Below are positions 42,782 through 51,331 of a stretch of DNA of 64,000 bases, one piece after another. Source of the DNA: Aquabacterium sp. (GTDB lineage Bacteria; Pseudomonadota; Gammaproteobacteria; Burkholderiales; Burkholderiaceae_C); NCBI RefSeq assembly GCF_030652515.1, contig NZ_JAUSAR010000010.1:186001-250000 (forward strand), read 5' to 3'. The notes below the pieces were generated by a model. The model was not told the origin of the DNA, ran no database searches, and worked only from the letters and a program-made list of their open reading frames with translations. The position numbers were made by a program, and so were the translations under genes. Position 1 is the first letter of the stretch. The number at the start of each line of letters is the position of its first letter.

Positions 42782-44611
42782 ATGGGTTCGAGATTCTGGA
42801 CATTGACGCAAGCAGGCTTGATGGCCGCGGCCCTGGTGGCTTGTGGTGGCAGCGGTGCGGATCACTGGGGTGCTTGTGAAACCTCGGGGTCAGCGCAGGC
42901 GGCCACCGTGACACCCGTGGCCCCAGCCGTTCTGCCTGCAGCCCCCGCCGCCGTCACGCCGAAGCCCGGCCAGCCGACCCGGCAAGAGGCGACCCGATTT
43001 TTGACCCAGGCCACCTTTGGCCCCACCCAGGCCGAGGTGGCGCGTGTGATGGCGGTGGGTTACCAGGCGTGGCTGACAGAACAGTTCGCCTTGCCCGCAT
43101 CGGCCACCTCGCACACCGCGGCTTGGGATGCTGCCAACCGTGCCATCATGGCCTTGGACGCTGGCCAGAAAGCCAGCAGTGGTGAAGTGAGCAGCAGCTT
43201 CTGGCGCCAGGCGGTCACATCGCCTGACCAGCTTCGCCAGCGGGTGGCCTTCGCCTTGTCCGAGATATTCGTGGTGTCCACCAGCGACAGCTGCGGTGGC
43301 AATGGTTACAGCCGCGGCGCGGCAGGCTACCTGGACATGTTGGGCCGACAGGCCTTCGGCCACTACCGTGATCTTCTGCGTTCGGTGGCCTTGCACCCGG
43401 TCATGGGCTGCTACCTCACCTACTTTCAGAATCAGAAAGAGGACATGAGCACGGGGCGCCTGCCCGACGAGAATTTCGCCCGCGAGGTCATGCAGCTGTT
43501 CTCGATCGGCTTGTACCAGCTCAACCAGGATGGCAGCTTCAAGCTTGATGCCAGCTCGCAGCCGCTGGAGGCTTACACGGCCAGCGATGTGTCGGGCCTG
43601 GCCAAAGTGTTCACCGGCTGGAGCCTGACCTGTGCCGAGGGCTTGACCGCCAGTTGCTTCTTCTCCAACCCCAGTTGGCCAGAGCAGTTCGTCTCGGACC
43701 TGCGAGGTTTCTCGCCATACCACTCGGGCGCTGAGAAGCGCTTCTTGGGGGCCGTGGTGCCCGCCAGCGCCCAGCCCTCGCCCGAGGCCGCCCTGAACGT
43801 GGCGCTGGACACCTTGTCTGCCCATCCCAATGTCGGGCCATTCATCGGCAAGCAGTTGATCCAGCGCCTGGTGACCAGCAACCCCAGCCCCGCCTACGTG
43901 GGCCGGGTGGCCTCAGCCTTCAAGGCCTCGGGCGGCAGTTTGCGGGCCATGGTCTCGGCCATCTTGCTGGACCCTGAAGCGCGCGACATGTCCGTCCTGG
44001 CCAGCCCTAGCTTTGGCAAGGTGCGTGAACCCATCCTTCGGTTCTCGGCGGTTCTGCGTGCCTTCGAGGCGCGCTCGGACAGCGGCATGTTCCTGATCAC
44101 CACCACCACCGATCCGGGGGATTCTCTGGGGCAGTCGGCATTGGCCTCGCCTTCGGTGTTCAACTTTTTCAGGCCCGGTTACGTCAAGCCAGGCTCCTTG
44201 TCGGCCGCTGCCAAGCTGGCGACGCCCGAGTTGCAGATCGCCACGGAGACCAGCGCGGCAGGCTATGTGAACTTCATGACCCGCTTCATCTGGAGCGGCA
44301 CGGGCCGCCATGGGTTTGACAACCAGGCCAAGCGCGCCGATGTCCAACTGGACTACAACCTGAACCCGAACAGCCCCTGGCTGGCCATGACCGACACACC
44401 GGCCTCGTTGGTGGACGAGCTCAACCAGCGTTTGATGTACGGCACCATGCCGACCGCCTTGAAGTCGGAAATCGTCCAGGCCATCACCGCCCTGGACTTC
44501 CGATCATCCATGCCACCGACGGCTGAGCAGATTGCCGACACGCGGCGGCATCGGCTCTGGTCGGCCCTGTTGCTGACCGTGGCCTCTCCTGAATACCAGG
44601 TTCAAAAATGA
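42782..44611 (+). CDS. DUF1800 domain lipoprotein
   Basis: A 609-residue protein with a lipoprotein-like signal (MAAALVAC, Cys near residue 22). DUF1800 is recognised from RQEATRFLTQATFGPTQAEVARVM, QLRQRVAFALSEIFVVS and NFAREVMQLFSIGLYQLNQDG, extending to VASPEYQVQ at the end. The biochemical role is unknown; DUF1800 genes are almost always followed by DUF1501 genes, as here with an ATGA overlap. The pair lies between glycosyltransferase genes on the opposite strand. The 162-bp upstream gap shows no clear promoter for it. Confidence 0.9.
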   Translation: MGSRFWTLTQAGLMAAALVACGGSGADHWGACETSGSAQAATVTPVAPAVLPAAPAAVTPKPGQPTRQEATRFLTQATFGPTQAEVARVMAVGYQAWLTEQFALPASATSHTAAWDAANRAIMALDAGQKASSGEVSSSFWRQAVTSPDQLRQRVAFALSEIFVVSTSDSCGGNGYSRGAAGYLDMLGRQAFGHYRDLLRSVALHPVMGCYLTYFQNQKEDMSTGRLPDENFAREVMQLFSIGLYQLNQDGSFKLDASSQPLEAYTASDVSGLAKVFTGWSLTCAEGLTASCFFSNPSWPEQFVSDLRGFSPYHSGAEKRFLGAVVPASAQPSPEAALNVALDTLSAHPNVGPFIGKQLIQRLVTSNPSPAYVGRVASAFKASGGSLRAMVSAILLDPEARDMSVLASPSFGKVREPILRFSAVLRAFEARSDSGMFLITTTTDPGDSLGQSALASPSVFNFFRPGYVKPGSLSAAAKLATPELQIATETSAAGYVNFMTRFIWSGTGRHGFDNQAKRADVQLDYNLNPNSPWLAMTDTPASLVDELNQRLMYGTMPTALKSEIVQAITALDFRSSMPPTAEQIADTRRHRLWSALLLTVASPEYQVQK

Positions 44612-46131
44612 ACGACCCATTGTCTTGCGCTGGCCGCCGTCTGTTCTTGAAACAGGCGGGCGCTTTGGCCACCTTGGGCGCGGGCGCTCCCCTGGCCTTG
44701 AACCTCGCTGCTGCTGGCGCTGCGGCGGCGGCCACCGCTTCCGATTACAAGGCACTGGTCTGCGTGTTCCTGCACGGTGGCAATGACGCCTTCAACACCG
44801 TGCTGGCCACCGATGACGACTCGTGGGGCAGCTACACCGAGGTTCGCCACCAACTGCCCGACTCCATCGCCTTGCTGCGCAATGCGACCGCCAACCGCAC
44901 TGCCAGACCGGGCACACCCGCCTGGCTGGGCGGGGTTTTGCCCATCACGGCGGCCACCGCACAAGCTGGGCGAAGCTTCGCCTTGCACCCCTTGCTGGGC
45001 GACCTGCAAGGCCTGTTCAACACCAGCAAGCGCCTGGCCGTGGTGGCCAATGTGGGCCCCTTGCTGGAGCCTTTGAGCAAGGCCGATTACCTGCAAGGCC
45101 TCAAGCGCAAACCCCGCAAACTCTTTTCACACAACGACCAGCAGAGCACCTGGATGGCCTTGGCGCCCGAGGGGGCCTCCGTGGGGTGGGGCGGGCGCAT
45201 GGCCGACATGCTGGCCAGTGCCCAGGGCGGCAGCCTGTTCACCGCCATCTCGGCCAGTGGCGATTCGGTGTGGCTCACGGGCCAGACGGTGCGCCAGTAC
45301 CAGGTCAGCCCCGCCGGGCCCATCCGCCTGGGCACCATGCCTGATTCAAAAGGCGTCAGCCGGGTTTACGGCTCAGACGTGGTCGGCGCCGCCTTGGAGC
45401 GCGTTGTGTCCAGCTCGCGCAACAACCACGTCATGGCCGCCGACCTGGCCGGGGTGACCCAGCGCAGCATGCAGGCCGAGCGCATCCTCTCCAGCGCCTT
45501 GCCCAGTGCGGCCTTGGCGCCCTTTGGCCCCGCCACGGCCTTGCAATACACCACCTTGGCGGGCAGCCGGGCCCCCAACCCTTTGGCGCAACAGCTGCAA
45601 GTGGTGGCGCGCACCATCGCGGCCCAGCGCACCTTGGGCGTCAAGCGCCAGGTGTTCTTTGTCAGCCTGTCGGGATTCGACACCCACAGCGATCAGAACC
45701 GCGCCCACGCTGATCTGATGGCGCGCCTCAACCACGGCCTGCAGTACTTTGACAACGCCTTGATGGCCCTGGGCGTGTCGCCCCAGGTGACCACTTTCAC
45801 GGCCTCCGACTTCGGCCGAACCTTCACCAGCAATGGCGATGGCTCTGACCATGGCTGGGGCGCGCACCATTTGGTCATGGGCGGGGCCGTGCAAGGCGGC
45901 GATGTGCACGGCGACTTTCCCATGCTGGGCAGGAAGAACCGGCGCGACAACCTGTTCGATGCCAGCCCGGACCAGATCCACAACGGCATCCTGCTGCCCA
46001 AGGTTTCGGTGGACCAGTACGGCGCGGCCCTGGGCCAATGGTTCGGGTTGGGCGCCGGTCAGTTGGCCGACATCTTTCCCAACCTGGTCAACTTCTCGGG
46101 CGCGAGTCGGTTGGCGTTGATGAAGGCGTGA
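44608..46131 (+). CDS. DUF1501 domain protein, Tat-exported
   Basis: A 507-residue protein with a twin-arginine signal (RRLFLKQAG, about 10-18). DUF1501 motifs are VCVFLHGGNDAFNTVL, LFSHNDQQSTWM, FDTHSDQ and TASDFGRTFTSNGDGSDHGWGAHHLVMGG. DUF1501 is related to the alkaline-phosphatase/sulfatase fold, with His and Asp residues where metals bind in that superfamily. The substrate is unknown. It may act with the DUF1800 lipoprotein in the periplasm. It converges with the next gene, only 6 nt apart. Confidence 0.9.
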   Translation: MNDPLSCAGRRLFLKQAGALATLGAGAPLALNLAAAGAAAAATASDYKALVCVFLHGGNDAFNTVLATDDDSWGSYTEVRHQLPDSIALLRNATANRTARPGTPAWLGGVLPITAATAQAGRSFALHPLLGDLQGLFNTSKRLAVVANVGPLLEPLSKADYLQGLKRKPRKLFSHNDQQSTWMALAPEGASVGWGGRMADMLASAQGGSLFTAISASGDSVWLTGQTVRQYQVSPAGPIRLGTMPDSKGVSRVYGSDVVGAALERVVSSSRNNHVMAADLAGVTQRSMQAERILSSALPSAALAPFGPATALQYTTLAGSRAPNPLAQQLQVVARTIAAQRTLGVKRQVFFVSLSGFDTHSDQNRAHADLMARLNHGLQYFDNALMALGVSPQVTTFTASDFGRTFTSNGDGSDHGWGAHHLVMGGAVQGGDVHGDFPMLGRKNRRDNLFDASPDQIHNGILLPKVSVDQYGAALGQWFGLGAGQLADIFPNLVNFSGASRLALMKA

Positions 46132-46137
46132 GCTTGC

Positions 46138-46959
46138 TCAGGGCTTGTCGCTGTACTCGCGCACCTTGAGCGCGATCATGTGCTCGTAGATGGCGCGCAG
46201 CACGGCGTAGATGAAGCCCGAGCGGCCATCCAGGAAGCCGCGCTTGCCGACGTACAGCAGCAGGAACATCACCAGCGGCCGAAACGGCAGGCGGTAATAC
46301 AGCTCCTTCTGGTGGAAGCGGCGCACATTGGGGTCGCGGGCCGTGAAGGCGCTGACCACGCTGAAGCCAGACTGGCCCTGCCGGTTCTCCATGATCTGGC
46401 GCGCCTCCAGCGTGCTGTACCAGTTGTGCTTTTCAAACCAGAAGCCGATGCCTTTGCTGAAGGGCAGGTGGTTGAAGTGCGCCTTCAACTCACCCACCGG
46501 GCCATCAACCCTTGTCACCGGGTTGGTCAGGCGCTCATAGCGGATGCTGGCGGGCTTGAACAATCGGATGTTGAAGGGCGAAGGCGTGACGTGCTTGAGC
46601 CAGGTGCCAAACAGGTAGTCGCGCCTTTGCACCCGGAAGGCCACACAGTCACCGGCATGCCGCACCGCATGCTGCATCGCGGCGATCAGCTCGGGCGTGA
46701 GCCGTTCGTCGGCGTCGCTCTGGTACACCCAATCGTGCTTGAACGGGATGTGGGCCAGCCCCCAGTTCTTGTGCGTGGACTCGTTGTCGTACACGCGCTG
46801 GGTCACCTTGGCACCGTAGCGCTGCGCCACCTCCAGGGTCCGGTCGGTGCTCATGGAATCGAACACGTGGACATCGTCCGACCAGGTCATGGTGTCCAGG
46901 CAGCCCGGCAAATCCTGCTGCTCGTTCTTGGTCAGGATCAGGATGGAGATGCCGCTCAT
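46138..46959 (-). CDS. Glycosyltransferase family 2
   Basis: A 273-residue GT-A enzyme with ISILILTKNEQQDLPGCLDTMTWSDDVHVFDSMSTDRT at the N terminus and the metal-binding YQSDADERL (the DxD-type motif) at about residues 79-87. A hydrophobic C-terminal patch (PLVMFLLLYVGKRGFLDG) probably holds it at the membrane, as in WaaE/KdtX-like enzymes. It shares a 4-nt overlap with the acetyltransferase gene upstream, with which it forms a two-gene unit. Confidence 0.9.
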   Translation of the reverse strand: MSGISILILTKNEQQDLPGCLDTMTWSDDVHVFDSMSTDRTLEVAQRYGAKVTQRVYDNESTHKNWGLAHIPFKHDWVYQSDADERLTPELIAAMQHAVRHAGDCVAFRVQRRDYLFGTWLKHVTPSPFNIRLFKPASIRYERLTNPVTRVDGPVGELKAHFNHLPFSKGIGFWFEKHNWYSTLEARQIMENRQGQSGFSVVSAFTARDPNVRRFHQKELYYRLPFRPLVMFLLLYVGKRGFLDGRSGFIYAVLRAIYEHMIALKVREYSDKP

Positions 46960-47519
46960 GGCCGCGCCACCTGCTGGTCACGCTCGCCCACCCGGCGCAC
47001 GGGCACACCGGCCCAGACGCCCCACCCTTCATGCAAGGATTTGGACACCACACCGCGCGCGGCCACCACCGAGCCTTCGGCGATGACCACGCCGGGGCAC
47101 ACAAAGCTTTGCGCACACAGCCACACATGCCGCTTGAGCGTGATGGGCGCAGTGGTCAGTTGCAGGTTGGGGCTGTTGAAATCGTGGGTGCCCGCGCACA
47201 GGTAGCTGCCTTGCGACACCACGGCGTAGGACTCGATGTGGATGTGGTCCATGCTGTAGAGGACCGCCCCTTCGCCAATGCCGACGAAGCTGTCGATCGT
47301 GAGGTGCCAGGGCGCCCAGACCTTGACGGAGGGGTGCACATGCACATGGTCACCAATGCGGGCCCCAAAGGCGCGCAGCAAGGCGCGCCGCCAGGCGTGC
47401 AGGGGCCGGGGTGTGGGGCGGAACAGCACCATCCAGGTGATGTCCCACAGTTGCCTGGCCAGGCGTTGCCGGAGCGAAAACGAGGGCGCGGTGTAGGAGT
47501 CGGTGCCTTGGAGGATCAT
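46956..47519 (-). CDS. WcaF-like sugar O-acetyltransferase
   Basis: A 187-residue left-handed beta-helix acetyltransferase of the colanic-acid WcaF type. It starts MILQGTDSYTAPSFSLRQRLARQLWD, followed by hexapeptide repeats with HPSVKVWAPWHLTID, AGTHDFNSPNLQL and VWAGVPVRRVG. It transfers acetyl groups from acetyl-CoA to a sugar of the repeat unit. An upstream ATG at 47531 lies inside the predicted -10 element, so the ATG at 47519 is preferred; the leader would then be about 4 nt. Confidence 0.88.
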   Translation of the reverse strand: MILQGTDSYTAPSFSLRQRLARQLWDITWMVLFRPTPRPLHAWRRALLRAFGARIGDHVHVHPSVKVWAPWHLTIDSFVGIGEGAVLYSMDHIHIESYAVVSQGSYLCAGTHDFNSPNLQLTTAPITLKRHVWLCAQSFVCPGVVIAEGSVVAARGVVSKSLHEGWGVWAGVPVRRVGERDQQVARP

Positions 47520-47529
47520 CGTGATCGGC

Positions 47530-47552
47530 ATTGTCTGGGGGCAATGTGACAA
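47530..47552 (-). promoter_or_regulatory. YYGTCAC-type promoter of the WcaF-like gene
   Basis: TTGTCAC (47546-47552 on the minus strand), 10 nt, then GACAAT (47530-47535). Upstream bases CATGTGG are shared with the epsF promoter. The predicted start is near 47523, which excludes the ATG at 47531 and decides the start of the gene. Confidence 0.5.
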
Positions 47553-47577
47553 GACACCACATGCATGCCTGCACGTG

Positions 47578-47600
47578 CCGTCACATGCGTTTGCTAGCGT
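47578..47600 (+). promoter_or_regulatory. YYGTCAC-type promoter of the acyltransferase at 47607
   Basis: CCGTCAC (47578-47584), 10 nt, then TAGCGT (47595-47600). The predicted start is 47607, the A of the ATG. It faces the WcaF promoter within the same 87-bp gap, giving a compact divergent control region. Confidence 0.5.
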
Positions 47601-47606
47601 GGCGGG

Positions 47607-48767
47607 ATGAGCAAGCCATCCCAACACCATCCCTGGTTCGACGTGGTCCGTGGCCTGAGCGCGCTGCTGGTGTGCGCGGGGCATCTGCGCGCTGTGCTGA
47701 TGGTGGATTTTGCCGACATCGAGCACCCCGCGCTGTGGCATCAGGCCTTCTATGCCCTGACCGGGTTGGGCCACCAGGCGGTGATGGTGTTCTTCGTGCT
47801 CAGCGGCTTCTTCGTGGGTGGGGCGGTCCTCAAGCCGGGCTTTGAGGCGAGGGCGTATGTGGTGGCCCGCCTGGCCAGGCTGTGGGTGGTGCTGCTGCCC
47901 TGCTTGTTGATCACTTGGGCGCTGGACACCGTGACCCTGCAGGTGGCGCCCTCGATCATGGTGGGGGCGCACCAGGCCCAATGGCACTCTGGCCCGCAGG
48001 CCGGTCTTTACGACGCGGGCGCCCTGACCTTCCTGGGCAATGCCTTGTTCTTGCAGACCGTGGCCGTGCCCATCTTTGGGAGCAACAGCCCGCTGTGGAG
48101 CCTGGCGCACGAGTTCTGGTATTACGTGATGTTTCCCTTGCTGGCCGTGGGCGCGGGCTGGGCTGCCCATGGCACCGGCAGCATGGTGCGCGCCTTGGCC
48201 TTGGGCGCGGCCTTGCTCCTGCTGGTGGGCTTGCCCCGTGAGCTGGTCCAGGGCTTTGCGGTGTGGCTGATGGGCGTGGTGGCCTGGTGGTGCACGCAGT
48301 TGGCGCCGGGCTGGGTGCGCTTCATGGCACAGCGGCTCATGCCCTTGACCACGGGGCTGTTCCTGGTCGGCCTGGCCTACAGCAAATCCAAGGCCTGGCA
48401 AGCTGCGCTGGGCGTGAACGCGGACCTGTTGCTGGGGGCGCTGTTCGCCTTGTGGTGCCTGTCTTTGGCCGGGCCGGGGCCTGCGCTGTCCGGCTGGTCA
48501 GGCCGCCTGGCCAAACGCCTGTCCGACCTGTCGTACTCGCTGTACTTGTCGCACTTTCCCTTGCTGATGCTGTTGGCGGCGTTGTTCGTGAAGGCGCCTG
48601 ATCGTCTGCAACCAGGCGGGCCAGCCCTGCTGACTTTTGCAGGCGCCTTGGCACTGTTGCTGGGTCTGGGCTGGCTGGTGTGGTGGTTGTTCGAGCGGCA
48701 CACCGCCCAGGTGCGGCGGTGGGCAGTTCAGGCGTGGGCCGGTCTTTGGAAGAGCATCAGGCTGTAG
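47607..48767 (+). CDS. Acyltransferase family 3 (membrane O-acyltransferase)
   Basis: A 386-residue polytopic protein with about ten hydrophobic helices. The family motifs are FDVVRGLSALLVCAGHLRA (catalytic-type His26), VFFVLSGFFVGG, SPLWSLAHEFWYYVMFPLL and LSDLSYSLYLSHFPLLMLL. Members acylate, often acetylate, exported polysaccharides at the inner membrane. The gene probably modifies the exopolysaccharide made by this locus. Its last 40 nt overlap the convergent polymerase gene. Confidence 0.9.
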   Translation: MSKPSQHHPWFDVVRGLSALLVCAGHLRAVLMVDFADIEHPALWHQAFYALTGLGHQAVMVFFVLSGFFVGGAVLKPGFEARAYVVARLARLWVVLLPCLLITWALDTVTLQVAPSIMVGAHQAQWHSGPQAGLYDAGALTFLGNALFLQTVAVPIFGSNSPLWSLAHEFWYYVMFPLLAVGAGWAAHGTGSMVRALALGAALLLLVGLPRELVQGFAVWLMGVVAWWCTQLAPGWVRFMAQRLMPLTTGLFLVGLAYSKSKAWQAALGVNADLLLGALFALWCLSLAGPGPALSGWSGRLAKRLSDLSYSLYLSHFPLLMLLAALFVKAPDRLQPGGPALLTFAGALALLLGLGWLVWWLFERHTAQVRRWAVQAWAGLWKSIRL

Positions 48768-50287
48768 CGCACGCCAGCGTAGACCAGCAGGTAGAGTGCC
48801 AGCCGCTGTGGAAAATCCCGCAGGTAGAAGCCGATGTTGTAGACCAGCGAATCGCCGCCCAGCCCGTAGATGAAGATCACCCAGGTCGAGCACATGGCCA
48901 TGGGCGCGATGTCAAAGCCGTTGCCCCGCCGTGAAAAGCTGTCCAGGATCACGTAGGTGGGCAGCAGCGTCAGGCACACCACCAGGGGTGCCCAATCCAG
49001 GCCGAACAAGGCGATGGTGTGGGCCCACACCGAGCCGGTGGCATAGCCGCCCAAGGTGCCGTCCGGCCCCTCGCTCAGGTAGCGGTTGAAATCGGCAAAG
49101 GTGTACATCAGCTCGTTCTTGTCCACCTTGAGGCCCAGCGCATCCAGCATCGGCTGGGGCAGGATCGCCAGCACCTTGTCCTCGGTCAGTTGCCAGATTG
49201 CTCGGCGGTCTGAAGCGGTGGTGGTCGCGAAGTGGATGTTGTTGTCGTGGAACTTGGTCTCCGAAAATCGTGCGATGACGGGGTTGTCCAGGTAGGCCTC
49301 GTCATAGCGCTTGAACTCGGCGCCGTCTTGCGCGGCTTGTCGGTACTGCTGCAGGCGCGTGCGGTCGGCCAGCGTGCGGAGGGTTTCTTCGACCATCTCC
49401 ATGCGCTTGAGTTGAGCCACCTTGTCGCGGTTGATGACCATGGCCACGGCGAGGTCGGCGAACAGCACGATGGCGATCGACGCCGCGACGGTCAGCACGG
49501 CCAGGCGGTGGATGGTTCGGCGGGTGATGGGCGTTGGGTCTTGCAGAAAGTAGACCAGGAAGATCAGGCAGGCCTGCACCGGGCCGATGGCCATGAGCTG
49601 GCGGCCATTGCGGGCCATGGCCACCACGATGAGGATGGCCAGGTAGGCCAGCAGCAAGGGGCCTTGCTTCCTGATGTCGCAGTAGGCCTCGCCAAGGCGC
49701 CGGTGGTAGATCAGGATCAGGAAGGGCATGTAGGCCAGGAAGCTGAAGGCCTGGAAGGCCTTGCCGCCCACATCGCCGGTGGCGGTGCCGCCCGCCGTGG
49801 CCATGGCCACTAGGCCGATGGCGGTCATGATCCACAGCGTGTTGATGGGGGGGATCGACAAGGCGCCCATGGGGGCCAGCACCTGGTGGGCGATGAAGTC
49901 GCGGATGGCGTTTGTCACGGCCAGGTGGCGGTACACCCAGTGCGTGCCCACGGCCAGCACCTGCACACAGGCCAGCACCGCAAAGGTCACCTCGGGCCAG
50001 CGCAGCAAAGCGATGAAGGGGGTCCAGCTCAAGGTCTGGGCCAGCAGGGCTGCGTACTGCGTGGTCACACACATGCCCAGGATCGCCAGCGATGAGATCG
50101 GGTAATCGATGGGGGCTTTGGAGCGCCACAGGTACTGGATGACCAACGACGAGGAGGCCACCACCAGCGCGACGCAATTGAGGTTGGCCACGCTGGGGTC
50201 GATTCGCAGTTGGCACAGCGCGCACAGCAGGCTGAGGGCCTGCATCAGGCCAAAGAACAGGTCGAGCTTGTTGGCGCGCATGCTCAT
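48728..50287 (-). CDS. Probable exopolysaccharide polymerase (Wzy-like) membrane protein
   Basis: A 519-residue protein with about ten to twelve membrane segments and a large soluble loop in the second half (about 290-430, with AIWQLTEDKVLAILPQPMLDALGL). Topology, size and position between a flippase/transferase group and the end of the operon suggest the repeat-unit polymerase. Wzy proteins share little sequence, so this is inferred; a ligase-like role cannot be ruled out. The start overlaps the stop of the upstream glycosyltransferase. Confidence 0.65.
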   Translation of the reverse strand: MSMRANKLDLFFGLMQALSLLCALCQLRIDPSVANLNCVALVVASSSLVIQYLWRSKAPIDYPISSLAILGMCVTTQYAALLAQTLSWTPFIALLRWPEVTFAVLACVQVLAVGTHWVYRHLAVTNAIRDFIAHQVLAPMGALSIPPINTLWIMTAIGLVAMATAGGTATGDVGGKAFQAFSFLAYMPFLILIYHRRLGEAYCDIRKQGPLLLAYLAILIVVAMARNGRQLMAIGPVQACLIFLVYFLQDPTPITRRTIHRLAVLTVAASIAIVLFADLAVAMVINRDKVAQLKRMEMVEETLRTLADRTRLQQYRQAAQDGAEFKRYDEAYLDNPVIARFSETKFHDNNIHFATTTASDRRAIWQLTEDKVLAILPQPMLDALGLKVDKNELMYTFADFNRYLSEGPDGTLGGYATGSVWAHTIALFGLDWAPLVVCLTLLPTYVILDSFSRRGNGFDIAPMAMCSTWVIFIYGLGGDSLVYNIGFYLRDFPQRLALYLLVYAGVRYSLMLFQRPAHA

Positions 50288-51330
50288 GAAGCCTGGAGGT
50301 TGGCCAGGCGCTTGAGAACCGCACGGCACAGGTCTTCGTTGCCGACCTGGTTGGCCAGCAGCCGACGTTGTCCTGCCTGCCTGATCTTCTCGCGCAGGCT
50401 GGGGTTGGCCAGCAGGGCTTTGCAATGCGCGGCGCATTCCTGGGCGGATGACCAGAACACCGCTTCTTCGCCATCGCGGTAAAGCTGCAGGTGTTCGTCC
50501 GTGCGTTGCGCGCACAGCAAACCACCGGCCGCCGGGATCTCCATGGTGCGGGTGGTGTGCTGGTCCCGGTTGCCTTTGGACAGCATGCCGATGCACAGGC
50601 GTGCACCACGGATCGCATCGACGTAGGCCTGGCCCGACAGGCTCTGGCCACGCCAATAGGGTTGAAGCGCAGGCCACACATCGGAGCTTTGCCAGTTGTC
50701 GCCCCAGATGGCGGGCTTGAGGCCTTGCCGGATCAGGTCCAGCATGAACAGGTCGCGGCCTTCACCCTTCATGCGCCGGCCGATGAAAACGATGTCGTTG
50801 TCGTAGAGGGGGTCAACCGGGCGGGCTTCGTCGATGGGGCGGTGGGCCACCTCGTCGTGGCTCATCCAGACGCGGAGCACGTCGCGCGCCCCCAGCGCCT
50901 GGAACTCGGCCACGTTCATGGGCCGCACCACCACACACAGGTCGTAGGCGGGGATGGCGCTGCGCAAGGTCATGAACCGTGCCCGGTCGCGCGTGCCCGA
51001 GGGATCGTCGTGGTTGAAGAGCACCAATTGCGTGGCGTGGGCTTTCAGTTGCTGCAGGGCGGTCAGGCTGAGCAGTTCGCCGTTGTCGACCCAGCACAGG
51101 TCGTGGCCAGGGTGGCGTGCCAGCTGTGTCTTCAGCCATTGGTTCACCACCGACCGGATCATCAGGTAGCCCGTGCGGTAGTGCAGGGCGCCGAGAAGTC
51201 CTCGGGTGTGCGGCTCGACGGCCTGGTAAGGGTCGAGCACATCGACGTGGCAGCCCAGGCGGCGCAAGGCCTCGGCGCGGTGCCCCGAGGTGGAGGACGG
51301 GCTGGAGGCACCCAGGTACAGAACACGCAT
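50284..51330 (-). CDS. CgeB-like glycosyltransferase
   Basis: A 348-residue protein starting MRVLYLGASSPSSTSGHRAEALRRLGCHVDVLDPY. The C-terminal half has DNDIVFIGRRMKGEGRDLFML, ARLCIGMLSKGNRDQHTTRTMEIPAAGGLLCAQRTDEHLQLYRDGEEAVFW. The last block is the signature of CgeB-like, GT1-related transferases. Donor and acceptor are unknown. It lies within the epsF-to-polymerase operon. Confidence 0.82.
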   Translation of the reverse strand: MRVLYLGASSPSSTSGHRAEALRRLGCHVDVLDPYQAVEPHTRGLLGALHYRTGYLMIRSVVNQWLKTQLARHPGHDLCWVDNGELLSLTALQQLKAHATQLVLFNHDDPSGTRDRARFMTLRSAIPAYDLCVVVRPMNVAEFQALGARDVLRVWMSHDEVAHRPIDEARPVDPLYDNDIVFIGRRMKGEGRDLFMLDLIRQGLKPAIWGDNWQSSDVWPALQPYWRGQSLSGQAYVDAIRGARLCIGMLSKGNRDQHTTRTMEIPAAGGLLCAQRTDEHLQLYRDGEEAVFWSSAQECAAHCKALLANPSLREKIRQAGQRRLLANQVGNEDLCRAVLKRLANLQAS

Positions 51331-51331
51331 G

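Noticed and set aside
46129..46140. TGAGCTTGCTCA palindrome between the DUF1501 and GT2 genes.
   Set aside because: It consists mostly of the two convergent TGA stop codons, so the symmetry is largely expected by chance.
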